A stretch of DNA of 64,000 bases, taken from an uncultured Bacteroidota bacterium (GTDB lineage: Bacteria > Bacteroidota > Bacteroidia > Flavobacteriales > Flavobacteriaceae). The notes beneath the pieces are model-generated. The model made no database searches, was not told the origin of the DNA, and saw only the letters and a program-made list of their open reading frames with translations. The position numbers and the translations under genes were made by a program. Below, piece by piece: positions 48,181 through 59,000 of the stretch (the stretch's first letter is position 1; every line of letters begins with the position of its first letter). The DNA is taken from assembly GCA_902590705.1 (NCBI GenBank), contig CACIXU010000007.1, positions 20,110 to 84,109 on the forward strand. The letters are read 5' to 3'.

Positions 48181-48702
48181 ATGTCTAACAAAATCTCTAC
48201 TAAACAAGTCGCAATTAATTTTGGACTCCTACTCTCAGCTTATAATGTTATTACAGGATTATTATTGGTATTACTAAATTTACATTACCAAAATAATTCC
48301 ATTATTGGTTTAATTAACTTAGGTGTAATTATTGGAGTTATTGTATACGGAATTTATCAATTCAAAAAATCAAATGATGGTTATATAAAAATTTCCGAGG
48401 CCTTAAAGACAGGAATTGGTATTTCATTAATTTCAGGAATAATAAGCGCTATATATTCAATAGTTCTTGTTTATGTAATTGATCCAGATTTTATTGAAAA
48501 AACTCTTGAATTTCAAAAAAATATTATGCTTGAAAAAGACAAAAATTTAACTTTAGAAAATGCAAATAAAATGGTTGATCTTCAAAAAAAGCTTACTGGT
48601 CCATTGACAACTTCAGGATTCATAATCATTTTTAATTTGTTCATAGGCTTCATAGTTTCGCTTATTGGCGGACTGATCTTCAACAAATCTCAGACCGAAT
48701 AG
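48181..48702 (+). CDS. DUF4199-family membrane protein
   Basis: 173 residues with four membrane segments (about 10-30, 38-58, 75-97, 140-165). The SNDGYIKISEALKTGIGISLISGIISAIYS stretch after the second helix and the VIDPDFIEKTLEFQK segment are typical of DUF4199, a Bacteroidota family of unknown function. It precedes the glycosyltransferase gene by 39 bases; in flavobacteria this pairing is common, but no joint role is known. Confidence 0.85.
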   Translation: MSNKISTKQVAINFGLLLSAYNVITGLLLVLLNLHYQNNSIIGLINLGVIIGVIVYGIYQFKKSNDGYIKISEALKTGIGISLISGIISAIYSIVLVYVIDPDFIEKTLEFQKNIMLEKDKNLTLENANKMVDLQKKLTGPLTTSGFIIIFNLFIGFIVSLIGGLIFNKSQTE

Positions 48703-48713
48703 GTTAAATTTCT

Positions 48714-48721
48714 TACTTTTG
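48714..48721 (+). promoter_or_regulatory. candidate -7 element of the glycosyltransferase operon
   Basis: TACTTTTG, a full TAnnTTTG match, 20 bases before the ATG at 48742. There is no TTTG at the -33 distance, so strength or use is uncertain; the gene may also be read through from the DUF4199 gene. Confidence 0.35.
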
Positions 48722-48741
48722 GCTATGAAACAAACTTCTGT

Positions 48742-49692
48742 ATGGAACTTTCCATTGTAATCCCTTTGCTCAATGAAAATGAGTCAATTGAAGAACTTCA
48801 CCGGTGGATTTCGTTATCCTTAGACAAACATAAATATAAATATGAAATCATATTTGTTGATGATGGAAGTACTGACAATTCCTGGAGTGTAATAACTAGA
48901 TTAGCAAAAAAAAATACTAATACACGTGGTATTTTATTTTCAAAAAATTATGGAAAATCTCAGGCTTTACATGCTGGATTTAAATTGTCCAACGGTGAAT
49001 TTATAATTACTATGGACGCAGATCTTCAGGATTCTCCTGAGGAAATTCATGAAATGCTTAACAAGCTTAAAGAAAAGAACTTAGATTTAATTTCTGGCTG
49101 GAAAAAGAAAAGATATGACTCCATTCTGCTAAAAAATATACCTTCAAAATTATTTAATTGGGCTGCCCGTAGGGTTTCAGGAATTCAGCTTCACGACTTC
49201 AATTGTGGACTAAAAGTCTACAGAAAAGAAGTAATTAAAACTATAGACCTTTATGGTGAAATGCACAGGTATATCCCGGTGATAGCTGCAAATGAAGGTT
49301 TCACAAAAATTGAAGAACAAGTAGTCAAACATCAAGCTAGAAAGTATGGTGTAACAAAATTCGGAAGTGATCGATTTATCAATGGACTCCTAGATTTAAT
49401 AACACTTTTATTTTTAAATAAATTTGGCAAAAGACCAATGCATTTTTTTGGGTTTTGGGGAACTATAATGTTAATGGTAGGTTTTGGATTTACAATATAC
49501 TTAGGAATTAATAAACTTTACTTTAATCAACAAGCACGTTTGATTACTCAAAGACCTGAATTTTATGTTGCATTGACTACAATGATATTAGGAGCTCAAT
49601 TTTTTATCGCTGGATTTATTGGTGAAATATTAGTTCGTCATAGCAAAGGTTATAAAAGGTATAACATTTACAAAAAATTAAATGAAAAGTGA
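48742..49692 (+). CDS. family 2 glycosyltransferase, membrane-anchored
   Basis: 316 residues. GT-A fold with SIVIPLLNENES at the front, DDG at 40-42, and the metal-binding DAD at 92-94 (MDADLQDSPEE). Two C-terminal membrane segments (about 235-255 and 270-295) follow. The layout matches polyprenyl-phosphate hexose synthases of the DPM1/GtrB/ArnC type, which transfer a sugar to a lipid carrier in the inner membrane. The gene overlaps the phosphosugar mutase by 11 bases, which suggests supply of activated sugars. Confidence 0.88.
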   Translation: MELSIVIPLLNENESIEELHRWISLSLDKHKYKYEIIFVDDGSTDNSWSVITRLAKKNTNTRGILFSKNYGKSQALHAGFKLSNGEFIITMDADLQDSPEEIHEMLNKLKEKNLDLISGWKKKRYDSILLKNIPSKLFNWAARRVSGIQLHDFNCGLKVYRKEVIKTIDLYGEMHRYIPVIAANEGFTKIEEQVVKHQARKYGVTKFGSDRFINGLLDLITLLFLNKFGKRPMHFFGFWGTIMLMVGFGFTIYLGINKLYFNQQARLITQRPEFYVALTTMILGAQFFIAGFIGEILVRHSKGYKRYNIYKKLNEK

Positions 49693-51388
49693 TTTAGAAT
49701 CTCGAATAGATGAATGGTTAAAGCCTCCTTTTGACAAATCTACTCAGTTGGCCATCTTAAAATTAAGAGAAAATCCTGAAGATATTGAAGACGCTTTTTA
49801 TAAAGATTTGGATTTTGGTACTGGTGGGATGAGGGGTATCATGGGAGTTGGGACTAACCGCATCAACAAGTATACTCTTGGAAAAAGCACACAGGGTCTA
49901 TCGGATTACCTTAAAAAAAAGTTTAATGGTGAGATAAAAACAGTTATTGCCTATGATTGTAGAAAAAATAGTAAAAGTTTGGCAAGAAAAGTCGCTGAAG
50001 TTTTTTCTGCAAATAATATTAAGGTTTATCTTTTTTCCAATTTACGCTCTACTCCTCAACTTTCTTTCACAGTTAAACATCTAAATGCACAGTGCGGTAT
50101 TGTACTTACAGCTTCCCATAATCCACCTCAATACAATGGATATAAGGTTTATTGGGAAGATGGAGGACAAATAGTTCCGCCTGAGGATAAAGAAATAATA
50201 GATCATATAAAAAGAACAAATTTTAGTAAAATACTATTTAGACCAAATGAATCTCTGATCGAAATCATAGACGATGATTTAGATAAAGCCTTTATTAAAA
50301 CTTCAGTGAAGTTGGGTAGATTAAAATTAAATAGCAGGGAAAATTTAAAAATTATATTTACATCTCTTCATGGAACCTCAATCACCTCGGTTCCCAAAGT
50401 GCTCGAACTAGCAGGATATAAAAACCTAAATGTTGTAGCATCCCAAGCAATACCTGATGGAGACTTCCCAACTGTAAAATCTCCAAACCCTGAGGAGCCT
50501 GAAGCATTAGAATTAGCTCTCCAAGAGGCAAAAAAGATAGATGCTGATATTGTAATTGGAACTGACCCTGACTGCGACAGACTTGGAGTTGCTGTTAAAG
50601 ATAATAACAATGAGTTCTGTTTGCTAAACGGAAATCAAACCATGGTAGTAATGACCTACTTCCTTTTGGAAAATTGGAGAAAAAATAAACGTCTAGATGG
50701 TAATCAATTTATCGCAACTACAATTGTATCTACACCAATGATGGAGAAAATTGCTTCAGCCTACGGTGTGAGATACATGGAAACCTTAACTGGTTTTAAA
50801 TGGATAGCAAAATTGATTAAAGATAACCCTAATTTAGAGTTTATTGGAGGGGGAGAGGAAAGTTTTGGTTATTTAATAGGTGATAAAATAAGAGATAAAG
50901 ACGCTGTTACTGCTACCCTGCTTGCTTGCGAAATCGGAACATATGCCAAAGAGACAGGAAAAAGTTTTTATAAAATTCTCGAAGCTTGTTACCTTAAATT
51001 TGGTGCTTACAAAGAAAAGCTGCTTTCATTTAACCAAAATGGAAGGGAAGGTGCAGAAAAAATTAGGATAATGATGGAGCTCTTTAGAAATAGCCCACCA
51101 AAAAAATTGGGTGGTAAAAAAGTTATTCAAATAGAGGATTACTTTAAGCGTAAAAGATTCATAATCCCTTTTGACAAGACAGAAAAAATCACTTTGCCAA
51201 AGGCAAATGTATTAGTATTTAAGCTGGAAGATAACTCAAGAATTGCAATTAGGCCTAGTGGTACAGAACCAAAAATTAAATTTTACTTTAGCGTAAATGC
51301 TAAAATGGAAAATAATGAATCATGGCAAGAGTCGGAGAAGAAACTAGACAAAAAAATTGAGGATATAATTGAGACACTAAATTTATAA
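49682..51388 (+). CDS. phosphoglucomutase/phosphomannomutase-family enzyme
   Basis: 568 residues, the length of the PGM2-like bacterial group. FGTGGMRGIMGVGTNRIN near 45, the phosphoserine loop TASHNPPQYNGYKVYW with S145, the metal loop GTDPDCDRLGVAV near 299, the sugar-binding loop GGGEESFGYLIG near 393, and the phosphate-binding RPSGTEPKIKFY near 523. It interconverts hexose 1- and 6-phosphates. It overlaps the glycosyltransferase and abuts the ABC exporter without a spacer, so the three are one operon. Confidence 0.93.
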   Translation: MKSDLESRIDEWLKPPFDKSTQLAILKLRENPEDIEDAFYKDLDFGTGGMRGIMGVGTNRINKYTLGKSTQGLSDYLKKKFNGEIKTVIAYDCRKNSKSLARKVAEVFSANNIKVYLFSNLRSTPQLSFTVKHLNAQCGIVLTASHNPPQYNGYKVYWEDGGQIVPPEDKEIIDHIKRTNFSKILFRPNESLIEIIDDDLDKAFIKTSVKLGRLKLNSRENLKIIFTSLHGTSITSVPKVLELAGYKNLNVVASQAIPDGDFPTVKSPNPEEPEALELALQEAKKIDADIVIGTDPDCDRLGVAVKDNNNEFCLLNGNQTMVVMTYFLLENWRKNKRLDGNQFIATTIVSTPMMEKIASAYGVRYMETLTGFKWIAKLIKDNPNLEFIGGGEESFGYLIGDKIRDKDAVTATLLACEIGTYAKETGKSFYKILEACYLKFGAYKEKLLSFNQNGREGAEKIRIMMELFRNSPPKKLGGKKVIQIEDYFKRKRFIIPFDKTEKITLPKANVLVFKLEDNSRIAIRPSGTEPKIKFYFSVNAKMENNESWQESEKKLDKKIEDIIETLNL

Positions 51389-53209
51389 ATGAGCTACTTC
51401 TTTAAAATTCTTAGGTTTGGTATACCTTACAGAAGGTATGCTTTCTTGAATATTTTTTTTAATATTTTTTACGCCCTATTTTCTGCACTGGCTTATATAG
51501 CTATGATTCCAATGATGCAAATTCTTTTTGGCACAACCAAAAAAATATATATTAAACCAACATATCAAGAATTAACCAATATAAAATCATTTTTGGAGGA
51601 TTTTTTTAATTATAAAGTCACTCAATATCTGGAGGAAGACATAGGATCGGCGCTTCTATTCGTTATTGGAATGATTATTATTCTTTTTTTTCTTAAAAAT
51701 ATTTTTAACTATTTGGCTATGTTCTTCATCACCTTTCTGAGAAATGGTGTTTTAAAAGATCTTCGTAATAGCCTGTATAAGAAGACCACTACCCTACCTC
51801 TGGACTTTTTCTCCGAGAAAAAAAAAGGGGATTTAATGGCCCGAATTTCATCAGATGTATTAGAATTACAGAATTCCTTCCTATCTATATTAGAATTAAT
51901 TGTAAGAGATCCTTTAACAATTATTTTCTCATTTATCGTAATGTTCAGTTTTAGCATTAAGCTTACACTTTTTGTTTTGGTATTTATTCCAATATCTGGA
52001 GGAGTTATTTCACAAATTGGTAAATCATTAAGAAGAAAATCTGAACGTGTTCAAAACGAACAGGGAGAATTTCTATCTATTATTGAAGAAACCCTAGGAG
52101 GAATTAAAATAATTAAAGCATTTAATGCCCAAGAAAAGTTCTTTAAAAAGTTTACCAGCTCAACAAAACGTTTTTTTAATTTTTCAAATAAACTTTTAAA
52201 CAGACAAAATCTCGCATCTCCAGTTAGCGAGTTTCTAGGTATTTTAGTGATTAGTGTATTATTATGGTATGGAGGTCTGATGGTTTTAATAGATCAAACC
52301 CTTAATGGGGCTATTTTTTTATCATACTTAGGACTAGCATACAACATTCTAACCCCAGCTAAAGGAATCAGTAAAGCTTTCTACAATATCAGAAAAGGAG
52401 ATGCAGCTGCAAAACGTGTATTAGATATACTAGAAGCGAATGATGACATGGAAGACAGCACTGAATCAATACATATCAAAAATTTAGAAAAGGATATTAG
52501 ATTTGAGAAAGTTTATTTTTCTTATGGTAAGAATGATGTTTTAAAAAACTTTTCACTTCAAATTAATAAAGGTCAGACAATTGCATTAGTAGGACCCTCG
52601 GGAAGTGGTAAAACTACCGTTGCTAATTTGATTAATAGATTTTATGATATAACAGAGGGACAATTAAAATTAGATAATATTCCTATCAATAAAATCAAAA
52701 AATCAACCCTGTATGAACTTACTGGAATTGTTACCCAAGATTCAATTTTATTTAATGACAGTGTTAGTAATAATATCGCACTTGGAAACCCAAAGGCTTC
52801 AAAAGAGGAAATCATGGAGGCTGCAATAGTGGCTAATGCATCAGAATTCATTGAAAAGTTAGATCAAGGATATGATACAATAATTGGAGAAGGTGGAAAC
52901 ATGCTTTCTGGAGGACAAAAGCAAAGATTATCAATTGCAAGGGCTGTTTTAAAAAATCCAGATATATTGATATTGGATGAAGCTACATCGGCACTAGATA
53001 CTGAATCAGAAAAGTTGGTACAAAATGCTTTGGTAAATTTAATGAAAAATAGAACTTCACTCGTAATTGCTCATAGACTGTCAACAATCAAAAAAGCCGA
53101 TTTAATCGTGGTAGTAAAACAAGGTAGAATAATTGAAACCGGTACTCACAAAGAGCTTTTAAAAAAAGATTCTGCATACAAGAAACTTGTGCAATTACAA
53201 ACTTTTTAA
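51389..53209 (+). CDS. ABC exporter, MsbA-like half-transporter
   Basis: 606 residues: six membrane helices (1-330), then a nucleotide-binding domain with Walker A GPSGSGKTT near 393, Q-loop VTQDSILF, signature LSGGQKQRLSIARA near 508, Walker B ILILDEATSALD and IAHRLSTI. An exporter of the lipid A/MsbA type fits length and domain order; the cargo may be a lipid-linked glycan given the two preceding genes. It starts directly after the mutase stop. Confidence 0.92.
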   Translation: MSYFFKILRFGIPYRRYAFLNIFFNIFYALFSALAYIAMIPMMQILFGTTKKIYIKPTYQELTNIKSFLEDFFNYKVTQYLEEDIGSALLFVIGMIIILFFLKNIFNYLAMFFITFLRNGVLKDLRNSLYKKTTTLPLDFFSEKKKGDLMARISSDVLELQNSFLSILELIVRDPLTIIFSFIVMFSFSIKLTLFVLVFIPISGGVISQIGKSLRRKSERVQNEQGEFLSIIEETLGGIKIIKAFNAQEKFFKKFTSSTKRFFNFSNKLLNRQNLASPVSEFLGILVISVLLWYGGLMVLIDQTLNGAIFLSYLGLAYNILTPAKGISKAFYNIRKGDAAAKRVLDILEANDDMEDSTESIHIKNLEKDIRFEKVYFSYGKNDVLKNFSLQINKGQTIALVGPSGSGKTTVANLINRFYDITEGQLKLDNIPINKIKKSTLYELTGIVTQDSILFNDSVSNNIALGNPKASKEEIMEAAIVANASEFIEKLDQGYDTIIGEGGNMLSGGQKQRLSIARAVLKNPDILILDEATSALDTESEKLVQNALVNLMKNRTSLVIAHRLSTIKKADLIVVVKQGRIIETGTHKELLKKDSAYKKLVQLQTF

Positions 53210-53255
53210 AAGAGATTAAACTTTTTTATATTATGGGAATCAAAACAATAAACTT

Positions 53256-53795
53256 TTGACCCAAGAAAACCAATTTATAAATGCTTTAAAAAATCCTGAT
53301 ACTCAGGAAACTGCATTTAATAAGTTGCTTTCTGATTATAAAGTAAGATTATACTGGCATGTTAGGAAAATAGTAATCGATCATAATGATGCTGATGATG
53401 TTTTACAGAATACTTTCCTTAAGGTGTTTGAAAATATTAATAATTTTAATGGTAATAGTAGTATATATACTTGGATGTTCAGAATAGCTACTAATGAGTC
53501 GTTAAACTATATTAATAAAAAAGCAAAAAAATTAGGAGTATCTAATGAAGAATGGATAGTTAAAAAAAGTGATAAACTAGAATCAGATCCATATTTTGAA
53601 GGAGGTGAAATGGAATTAAAACTCCAGAAAGCGATTTCAAGATTACCGGAAAAACAAAGAATTGTTTTTAATATGAGATATTTTGAGGAAATGAAATATA
53701 AAAAAATTTCAGAAATTCTAAGAACATCTGAAGGAGGATTAAAAGCTTCATATCACCACGCCGTTAAAAAAATTAAAACTTTTTTAAATGAATGA
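53256..53795 (+). CDS. ECF-type RNA polymerase sigma factor
   Basis: 179 residues, TTG start (no in-frame ATG; MTQENQF fits the usual family beginning). Region 2 spans about 20-85 with RLYWHVRKIV, DADDVLQNTFLKVF and YTWMFRIATNESLNYI; region 4 about 122-178 with LPEKQRIVFNMRYFEEMKYKKISEIL and the helix-turn-helix SEGGLKASYHHAVKKI. It would direct polymerase to its own promoter set. The two following small genes overlap in chain (8 and 14 bases) and probably control it. Confidence 0.93.
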   Translation: MTQENQFINALKNPDTQETAFNKLLSDYKVRLYWHVRKIVIDHNDADDVLQNTFLKVFENINNFNGNSSIYTWMFRIATNESLNYINKKAKKLGVSNEEWIVKKSDKLESDPYFEGGEMELKLQKAISRLPEKQRIVFNMRYFEEMKYKKISEILRTSEGGLKASYHHAVKKIKTFLNE

Positions 53796-54258
53796 TTTAG
53801 ATAAAAAAAATTATTTTAAAGTTCCAGAAGATTATTTCTATTTATTTGGTAAAAGGATGAGGAATAAAATCACAACTAATTCATTACAAGATGGATTCAT
53901 TACCCCTTCAAATTATTTTAATACTGTTGAAAATGAAATTTTGAGGAAAGTATCGACTCCCAAAAGGGTTTTTATCTCATTTAAAAATCTTTATAGATAT
54001 TCAGCAATAGCAGTAATTCTATTAATTTTTATTTACCTTGAAAATACTGAAACACGTGAGTCAGATATTGAAGAATTCTACATTGAAGAATATTTAATAA
54101 AAAACTCTACCCATGAGATTGCTAACCAATTTGATTTAAACAACTTAAATTCTGATTTGATTATTAACTCTATTAATTCAATTTCTATTGATGACCTGTA
54201 CTCAATCAAAATAAATGAAGAATATCCATCTAATTTAATTACAAATGAAAATGAATAG
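53788..54258 (+). CDS. small membrane protein in ECF sigma operon (possible anti-sigma factor)
   Basis: 156 residues with one membrane segment near 69-86 (YRYSAIAVILLIFIYLE). The cytoplasmic front has PEDYFYLFGKRMRNKI and FITPSNYFNTVENEILRKV; the outer part is acidic. It overlaps the sigma factor gene by 8 bases and the next gene by 14. One-helix proteins in this place are commonly anti-sigma factors, but I see no ZAS metal motif, so the role is inferred from position only. Confidence 0.72.
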   Translation: MNDLDKKNYFKVPEDYFYLFGKRMRNKITTNSLQDGFITPSNYFNTVENEILRKVSTPKRVFISFKNLYRYSAIAVILLIFIYLENTETRESDIEEFYIEEYLIKNSTHEIANQFDLNNLNSDLIINSINSISIDDLYSIKINEEYPSNLITNENE

Positions 54259-54706
54259 ATTTATATTGATTCTTGCAATATTAAACATAAGTTATACTTT
54301 AAGCCAAGAAGGTAAAATGAGCTTTGAAAGATTAAAGGCTATAAAAATGACTTTTATAACTGAAAAGATTGGGTTAAATGAGAATGAAGAAGCCTTTTTT
54401 TGGAGAATATATAATGATTATGAAAAAAAAATATACGAAAGATCCTCCGAAAAAATAAGATCAATAAGAAAAAAATATTTTAAAGAAATAGATAGCATAT
54501 CAAGTCTTGAAGCCTATAAAGCGATTAATCAAATGAATAATTTAGAACATTTAGCTCTAGAGTTAAAGCAGAAACGTGATCTTAAACTTTTAGACAGTTT
54601 ATCCCCCAATAAAGTACTCAAAGTTCAACATGCGGAATATCGTTTCAAACGTGAAATGATATTTAAAATAATTAAAAAAACAAATAAGGAGGCTGAGAAA
54701 CAGTAA
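54245..54706 (+). CDS. exported helical protein in ECF sigma operon
   Basis: 153 residues. Signal peptide (FILILAILNISYTLSQ), then a highly charged, wholly helical body: FERLKAIKMTFITEKIGLNENEEAFFWRIYNDYEKK, repeated Lys/Glu helices, and DSLSPNKVLKVQHAEYRFKREM. The pattern resembles periplasmic Spy/CpxP-like helical proteins, and homologues in flavobacteria carry the label sensor of ECF-type sigma factor. It is the third gene of the chain that begins at 53256 and may sense envelope stress. Confidence 0.72.
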   Translation: MKMNRFILILAILNISYTLSQEGKMSFERLKAIKMTFITEKIGLNENEEAFFWRIYNDYEKKIYERSSEKIRSIRKKYFKEIDSISSLEAYKAINQMNNLEHLALELKQKRDLKLLDSLSPNKVLKVQHAEYRFKREMIFKIIKKTNKEAEKQ

Positions 54707-54730
54707 GTTTAAGATAGCTAGGTAATTCCT

Positions 54731-55948
54731 ATGAAGTTACATCGGAATATTGCATTGGGCATTGAATTAGGTCTAAAAAATACTTTAGTCGAAAAAAAGC
54801 CTGCAGCAGGTGTTATTAAAAGGCTCTTCAAAAGTAACACTAAATGGGGTTCAAGGGATAGAAAAGCAATTGGAAAAATTTTTTACGATATCATTCGTCA
54901 AAAAAGACTAATTGAAGGATCATTAGGATTTAAGAACAACGAAACTAATAATAATTTATTACAACTAATCGGAGGTTGGATGGCCCTTAATGGGCATATT
55001 CTTCCAGACTGGGAGGAATTTATTAATATAGAAATTCAAAGCGTTATTCGTAATGCTGATAGATTGATTAAAGAAAGAAAATTCAAATACTCAATTCCAG
55101 ACTGGCTTGATGAAATGGGTGTTGAAGCATTTGGGGAAGCGATTTGGGGTAAAGAGATTGAAGAACTAAATCGAACTGCTAAACTTGTTATAAGAGTAAA
55201 CCGAATAATGATAACAAGTGAGAAACTGAAAGAAATTTTAGAAAAAAATTACGGAATTAAAACAGCTAAAATTGACCACTATAGGGATGCTTTAATAATT
55301 GACAAACACGAATCACTTAGGAACATCAAAGAATATCGAAAAGGTTTTTTCGAAGTCCAAGATGCAAATTCACAAGCCATTTCGCCATGGTTAAAACCCA
55401 AATCAGGGAAATACTATATTGATGCTTGTGCTGGAGCCGGTGGAAAAAGTTTACATATTGCAAGTCTTACAAGGGATAAATCCAAGATAATGGCATTAGA
55501 TATAAATGAGTCAAAACTAGAAGAATTAAAAAAGAGAGTCATTCGCAATAAAGTGGAATCTGTAGAGACAAAATGTGTAATGAATCCCGAGGTAATAAAG
55601 TCTATAGAGGCAAATGCAGATGGTTTATTAATTGATGCTCCTTGTAGTGGAATTGGGATACTGAAAAGAAATCCGGACACCAAATGGCTCATGAATCCAG
55701 ACCGGATAAATAAAATTCTCACTACACAGGAAAACATCCTGCAGACTTATTCTTCATTAGTGAAAAAAGGTGGAGAATTAGTTTATGCAACTTGTTCCAT
55801 ATTACCAGTAGAAAACCAATATCAAATTGACAATTTCTTAAATAGCGAGAAAGGTTTATCCTTCGAATTTGATCAAGATAAAACATACTTATCTCACAAG
55901 ACAGGTTTTGATGGTTTTTACTGTGCTCGGCTGATCAGGAAAATGTGA
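54731..55948 (+). CDS. RsmB/NOP2-family RNA (cytosine-5) methyltransferase
   Basis: 405 residues. The SAM-binding fold opens with YIDACAGAGGKSLHIASL near 232, then ALDINESKLEELKKR, the catalytic DAPCSGIGILKRNPDTKW near 302 with Cys, and TCSILPVENQYQI with the second Cys near 355. An N-terminal NusB-like helical region is partly present. The enzyme is expected to make m5C in 16S rRNA (RsmB-type), though flavobacterial members of this size are not assigned to a site. It begins 24 bases after the sigma operon. Confidence 0.9.
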   Translation: MKLHRNIALGIELGLKNTLVEKKPAAGVIKRLFKSNTKWGSRDRKAIGKIFYDIIRQKRLIEGSLGFKNNETNNNLLQLIGGWMALNGHILPDWEEFINIEIQSVIRNADRLIKERKFKYSIPDWLDEMGVEAFGEAIWGKEIEELNRTAKLVIRVNRIMITSEKLKEILEKNYGIKTAKIDHYRDALIIDKHESLRNIKEYRKGFFEVQDANSQAISPWLKPKSGKYYIDACAGAGGKSLHIASLTRDKSKIMALDINESKLEELKKRVIRNKVESVETKCVMNPEVIKSIEANADGLLIDAPCSGIGILKRNPDTKWLMNPDRINKILTTQENILQTYSSLVKKGGELVYATCSILPVENQYQIDNFLNSEKGLSFEFDQDKTYLSHKTGFDGFYCARLIRKM

Positions 55949-56040
55949 ATAAATTGCTGAAAAGTTATGAGTTAGTTGCCATTTTTGATAGTCCTTAAAT
56001 GGATGGAAAAAATTATTTTTATGATGATTAAAAATCAATT

Positions 56041-59000
56041 ATGATTTATTTTTTCGGAAAACCCTCTACTATCATTTATGCCGTTCAAATTACTAAAAAG
56101 CTCAATGAAATTGATCAAAAAAAACTAGTTTGGCTATTTGGAAATAATTCACTTATAAATGAAGAAAAAATTAGTGGAGATTTTATTGGTCCCAGGATAT
56201 CAATGGTTACTCCATGGAGCACAAATGCCGTTGAGATAACTCAAAATATGGACATCACTGGAATCATAAGGATTGAACGCTTTAATTCAAAAAAAAAAAA
56301 TATATCCTTTGACCCAATGCTTTTTGAAGCTTTTCATGGTTTAGATCAATCAGTTTTTAAAATTAATATTACGCCAGATCCTATTATTCAAATTTCAGAT
56401 ATAGATGCATACAATAAACAAGAAGGTCTTGCATTAAGTTCAGATGAGGTTAATTACCTAGTTCAGCTTTCAAAAAAAATTGGACGAAAGTTAACTGATT
56501 CTGAAGTTTTTGGTTTTTCACAGGTTAACTCTGAACACTGCCGTCATAAAATTTTTAATGGTCAATTTGTGATAGATGGAAAAATAAAAAAAGAAAGTCT
56601 TTTTCAAATGATAAAAAAGACCTCTAAAATAAACCTCAATAATATTATTTCTGCCTATAAAGATAATGTTGCATTTATGTCTGGTCCAAAAATTGAGCAG
56701 TTTGCGCCGAAGGAAGGAACAGGCCCAAGTATCTTCGAAGTTAAAAATGTAGATAGTATTATTTCACTTAAAGCTGAAACCCACAATTTCCCAACTACTG
56801 TTGAACCATTCAACGGAGCTGCTACTGGATCGGGTGGAGAAATAAGAGACAGACTTGCAGGTGGACAAGGATCATTACCTTTAGCTGGAACTGCCGTTTA
56901 CATGACACCCTACTCACGAATTTCTAATGATCGACAATGGGAAAATGGATTTCCTGAACGAAATTGGCTTTATCAAACCCCAATAGATTTGTTAATAAAA
57001 GCATCTAATGGTGCATCTGATTTCGGAAATAAATTTGGACAACCACTCATTGCTGGATCAGTTCTGACTTTTGAACATCTGGAAAATAATCAACGATTGG
57101 GCTATGATAAAGTTATAATGCTAGCTGGGGGGATTGGTTATGGCATCAAAGAGCAAGCAATGAAAAAAACTCCCAATAAAGGTGATTTAATCGTTATTTT
57201 AGGTGGAGATAATTACAGAATTGGAATGGGAGGAGCAGCAGTTTCATCAGCAAATACAGGTTTATTCAGTAACGAAATTGAACTAAATGCTGTACAGCGT
57301 TCAAATCCAGAAATGCAAAAAAGGGTTGCGAATGCTATAAGGTCATTAGTTGAAAGTTCTAAGAATCCAATTATATCAATCCACGATCATGGAGCTGGAG
57401 GTCACTTAAATTGTCTCTCTGAGCTTTTAGAAGAAACTGGTGGAGAAGTTTTTATTGAGCGATTACCAATCGGTGATCCAACACTATCTGCCAAAGAGAT
57501 AATTGGAAACGAATCCCAAGAGAGAATGGGACTAATTTTATCCCCTAAAGATACTGAACTTCTAAAAATTATTGCTGAACGTGAAAGAGCACCATTTTAT
57601 ATAGTTGGAATGGTAACATGTGATAAAAATTTTTCTTTTTTAAATAGAGAAAATGGTGAGAAACCGATTGATTTAGCGTTAGAATCCCTATTTGGAAGTG
57701 CTCCGAAAACAACGCTCAATGATCAGAGAAAAAAAATTAATTTTGATTCTTTAGTCTATAATTTTTATGATTTTGAAAAATTACTCTCAGCCGTTCTTAA
57801 ATTAGAAGCAGTGGCCTGTAAAGACTGGCTAACTAATAAAGTTGATAGATGTGTAACGGGAAAAGTAGCTCAACAACAAACAGTGGGAGAATTACAACTC
57901 CCCCTGAGTAATTGTGGTGTGATGGCTCTTGATTATAGGGGAAATAAAGGTGTTGCAACTGCAATTGGACACTCGCCAGTTATAGGACTAATTGATCCTG
58001 CCAAGGGAAGTCAAAATTCAATTGCAGAAGCATTAACTAACATAATTTGGGCTCCACTTGAAGAAGGATTAAAATCGGTAAGTTTATCTGCAAATTGGAT
58101 GTGGCCCTGCAATAACGATGGAGAAAATGATCGATTGTATCGTGCAGTCGAGGCATGTGCCAAACTTGCTATAGAATTGGGAATCAATATTCCCACTGGA
58201 AAGGACTCTTTATCTATGAAACAAAAATATCCCGAAGGGGATGTTGTTGCCCCTGGAACAGTAATTATTTCTTCAACCGGACAGTGCAGCGATATAACTA
58301 AAATAATAGTTCCTTGCGCGATTCCAGAAAAAGGGCATTTATTTTACATCAACCTTTCTTCAGAAAAACACAAACTCGGTGGTTCTTCACTCGGTCAGAT
58401 CTTAAATAAAGTTGGTATGGAAGCTCCTGGAATAAATGATATCTCATGTTTTAGTAAGATCTTTAATTTCATTCAAAAATTAATTAAAGACAAAAAAATT
58501 CTTTCAGGGCATGATATTTCTTCAGGTGGAATGATTACAACACTTTTGGAAATGTGTTTTCCCTCACAAAATATTGGTATGGAAATAAATCTTTCAGCAA
58601 TTAAGGAATTAGATACCACTAAATTGTTATTTGCTGAAAATTCAGGTTTAGTAATTCAGAGTGAAGAAAATCTAATGGAATTATTCCAACCAATTGGTGT
58701 TCAATGCTTTAATATAGGAAGAGTAAATAATTCGGGGGTTTTAGAGATAAAAAATAACGAAGATATATTGAATCTTGGTGTAGCAAAATACAGGGATATT
58801 TGGTATTCAACCTCAAAGGACCTAGATAAGCATCAAACCAAAGATGATTTAGCTGAAAAAAGATTTAAAAATTACAAGGACACTCCTTTACAATTTAAAT
58901 TCCCTCATGGTTTTGATGGACAGCTTAGTCAAAATAATAAAAAAAGAATCAAGGCGGCAATTATCAGAGAGAAGGGAAGTAATTCGGAGAGGGAAATGGC

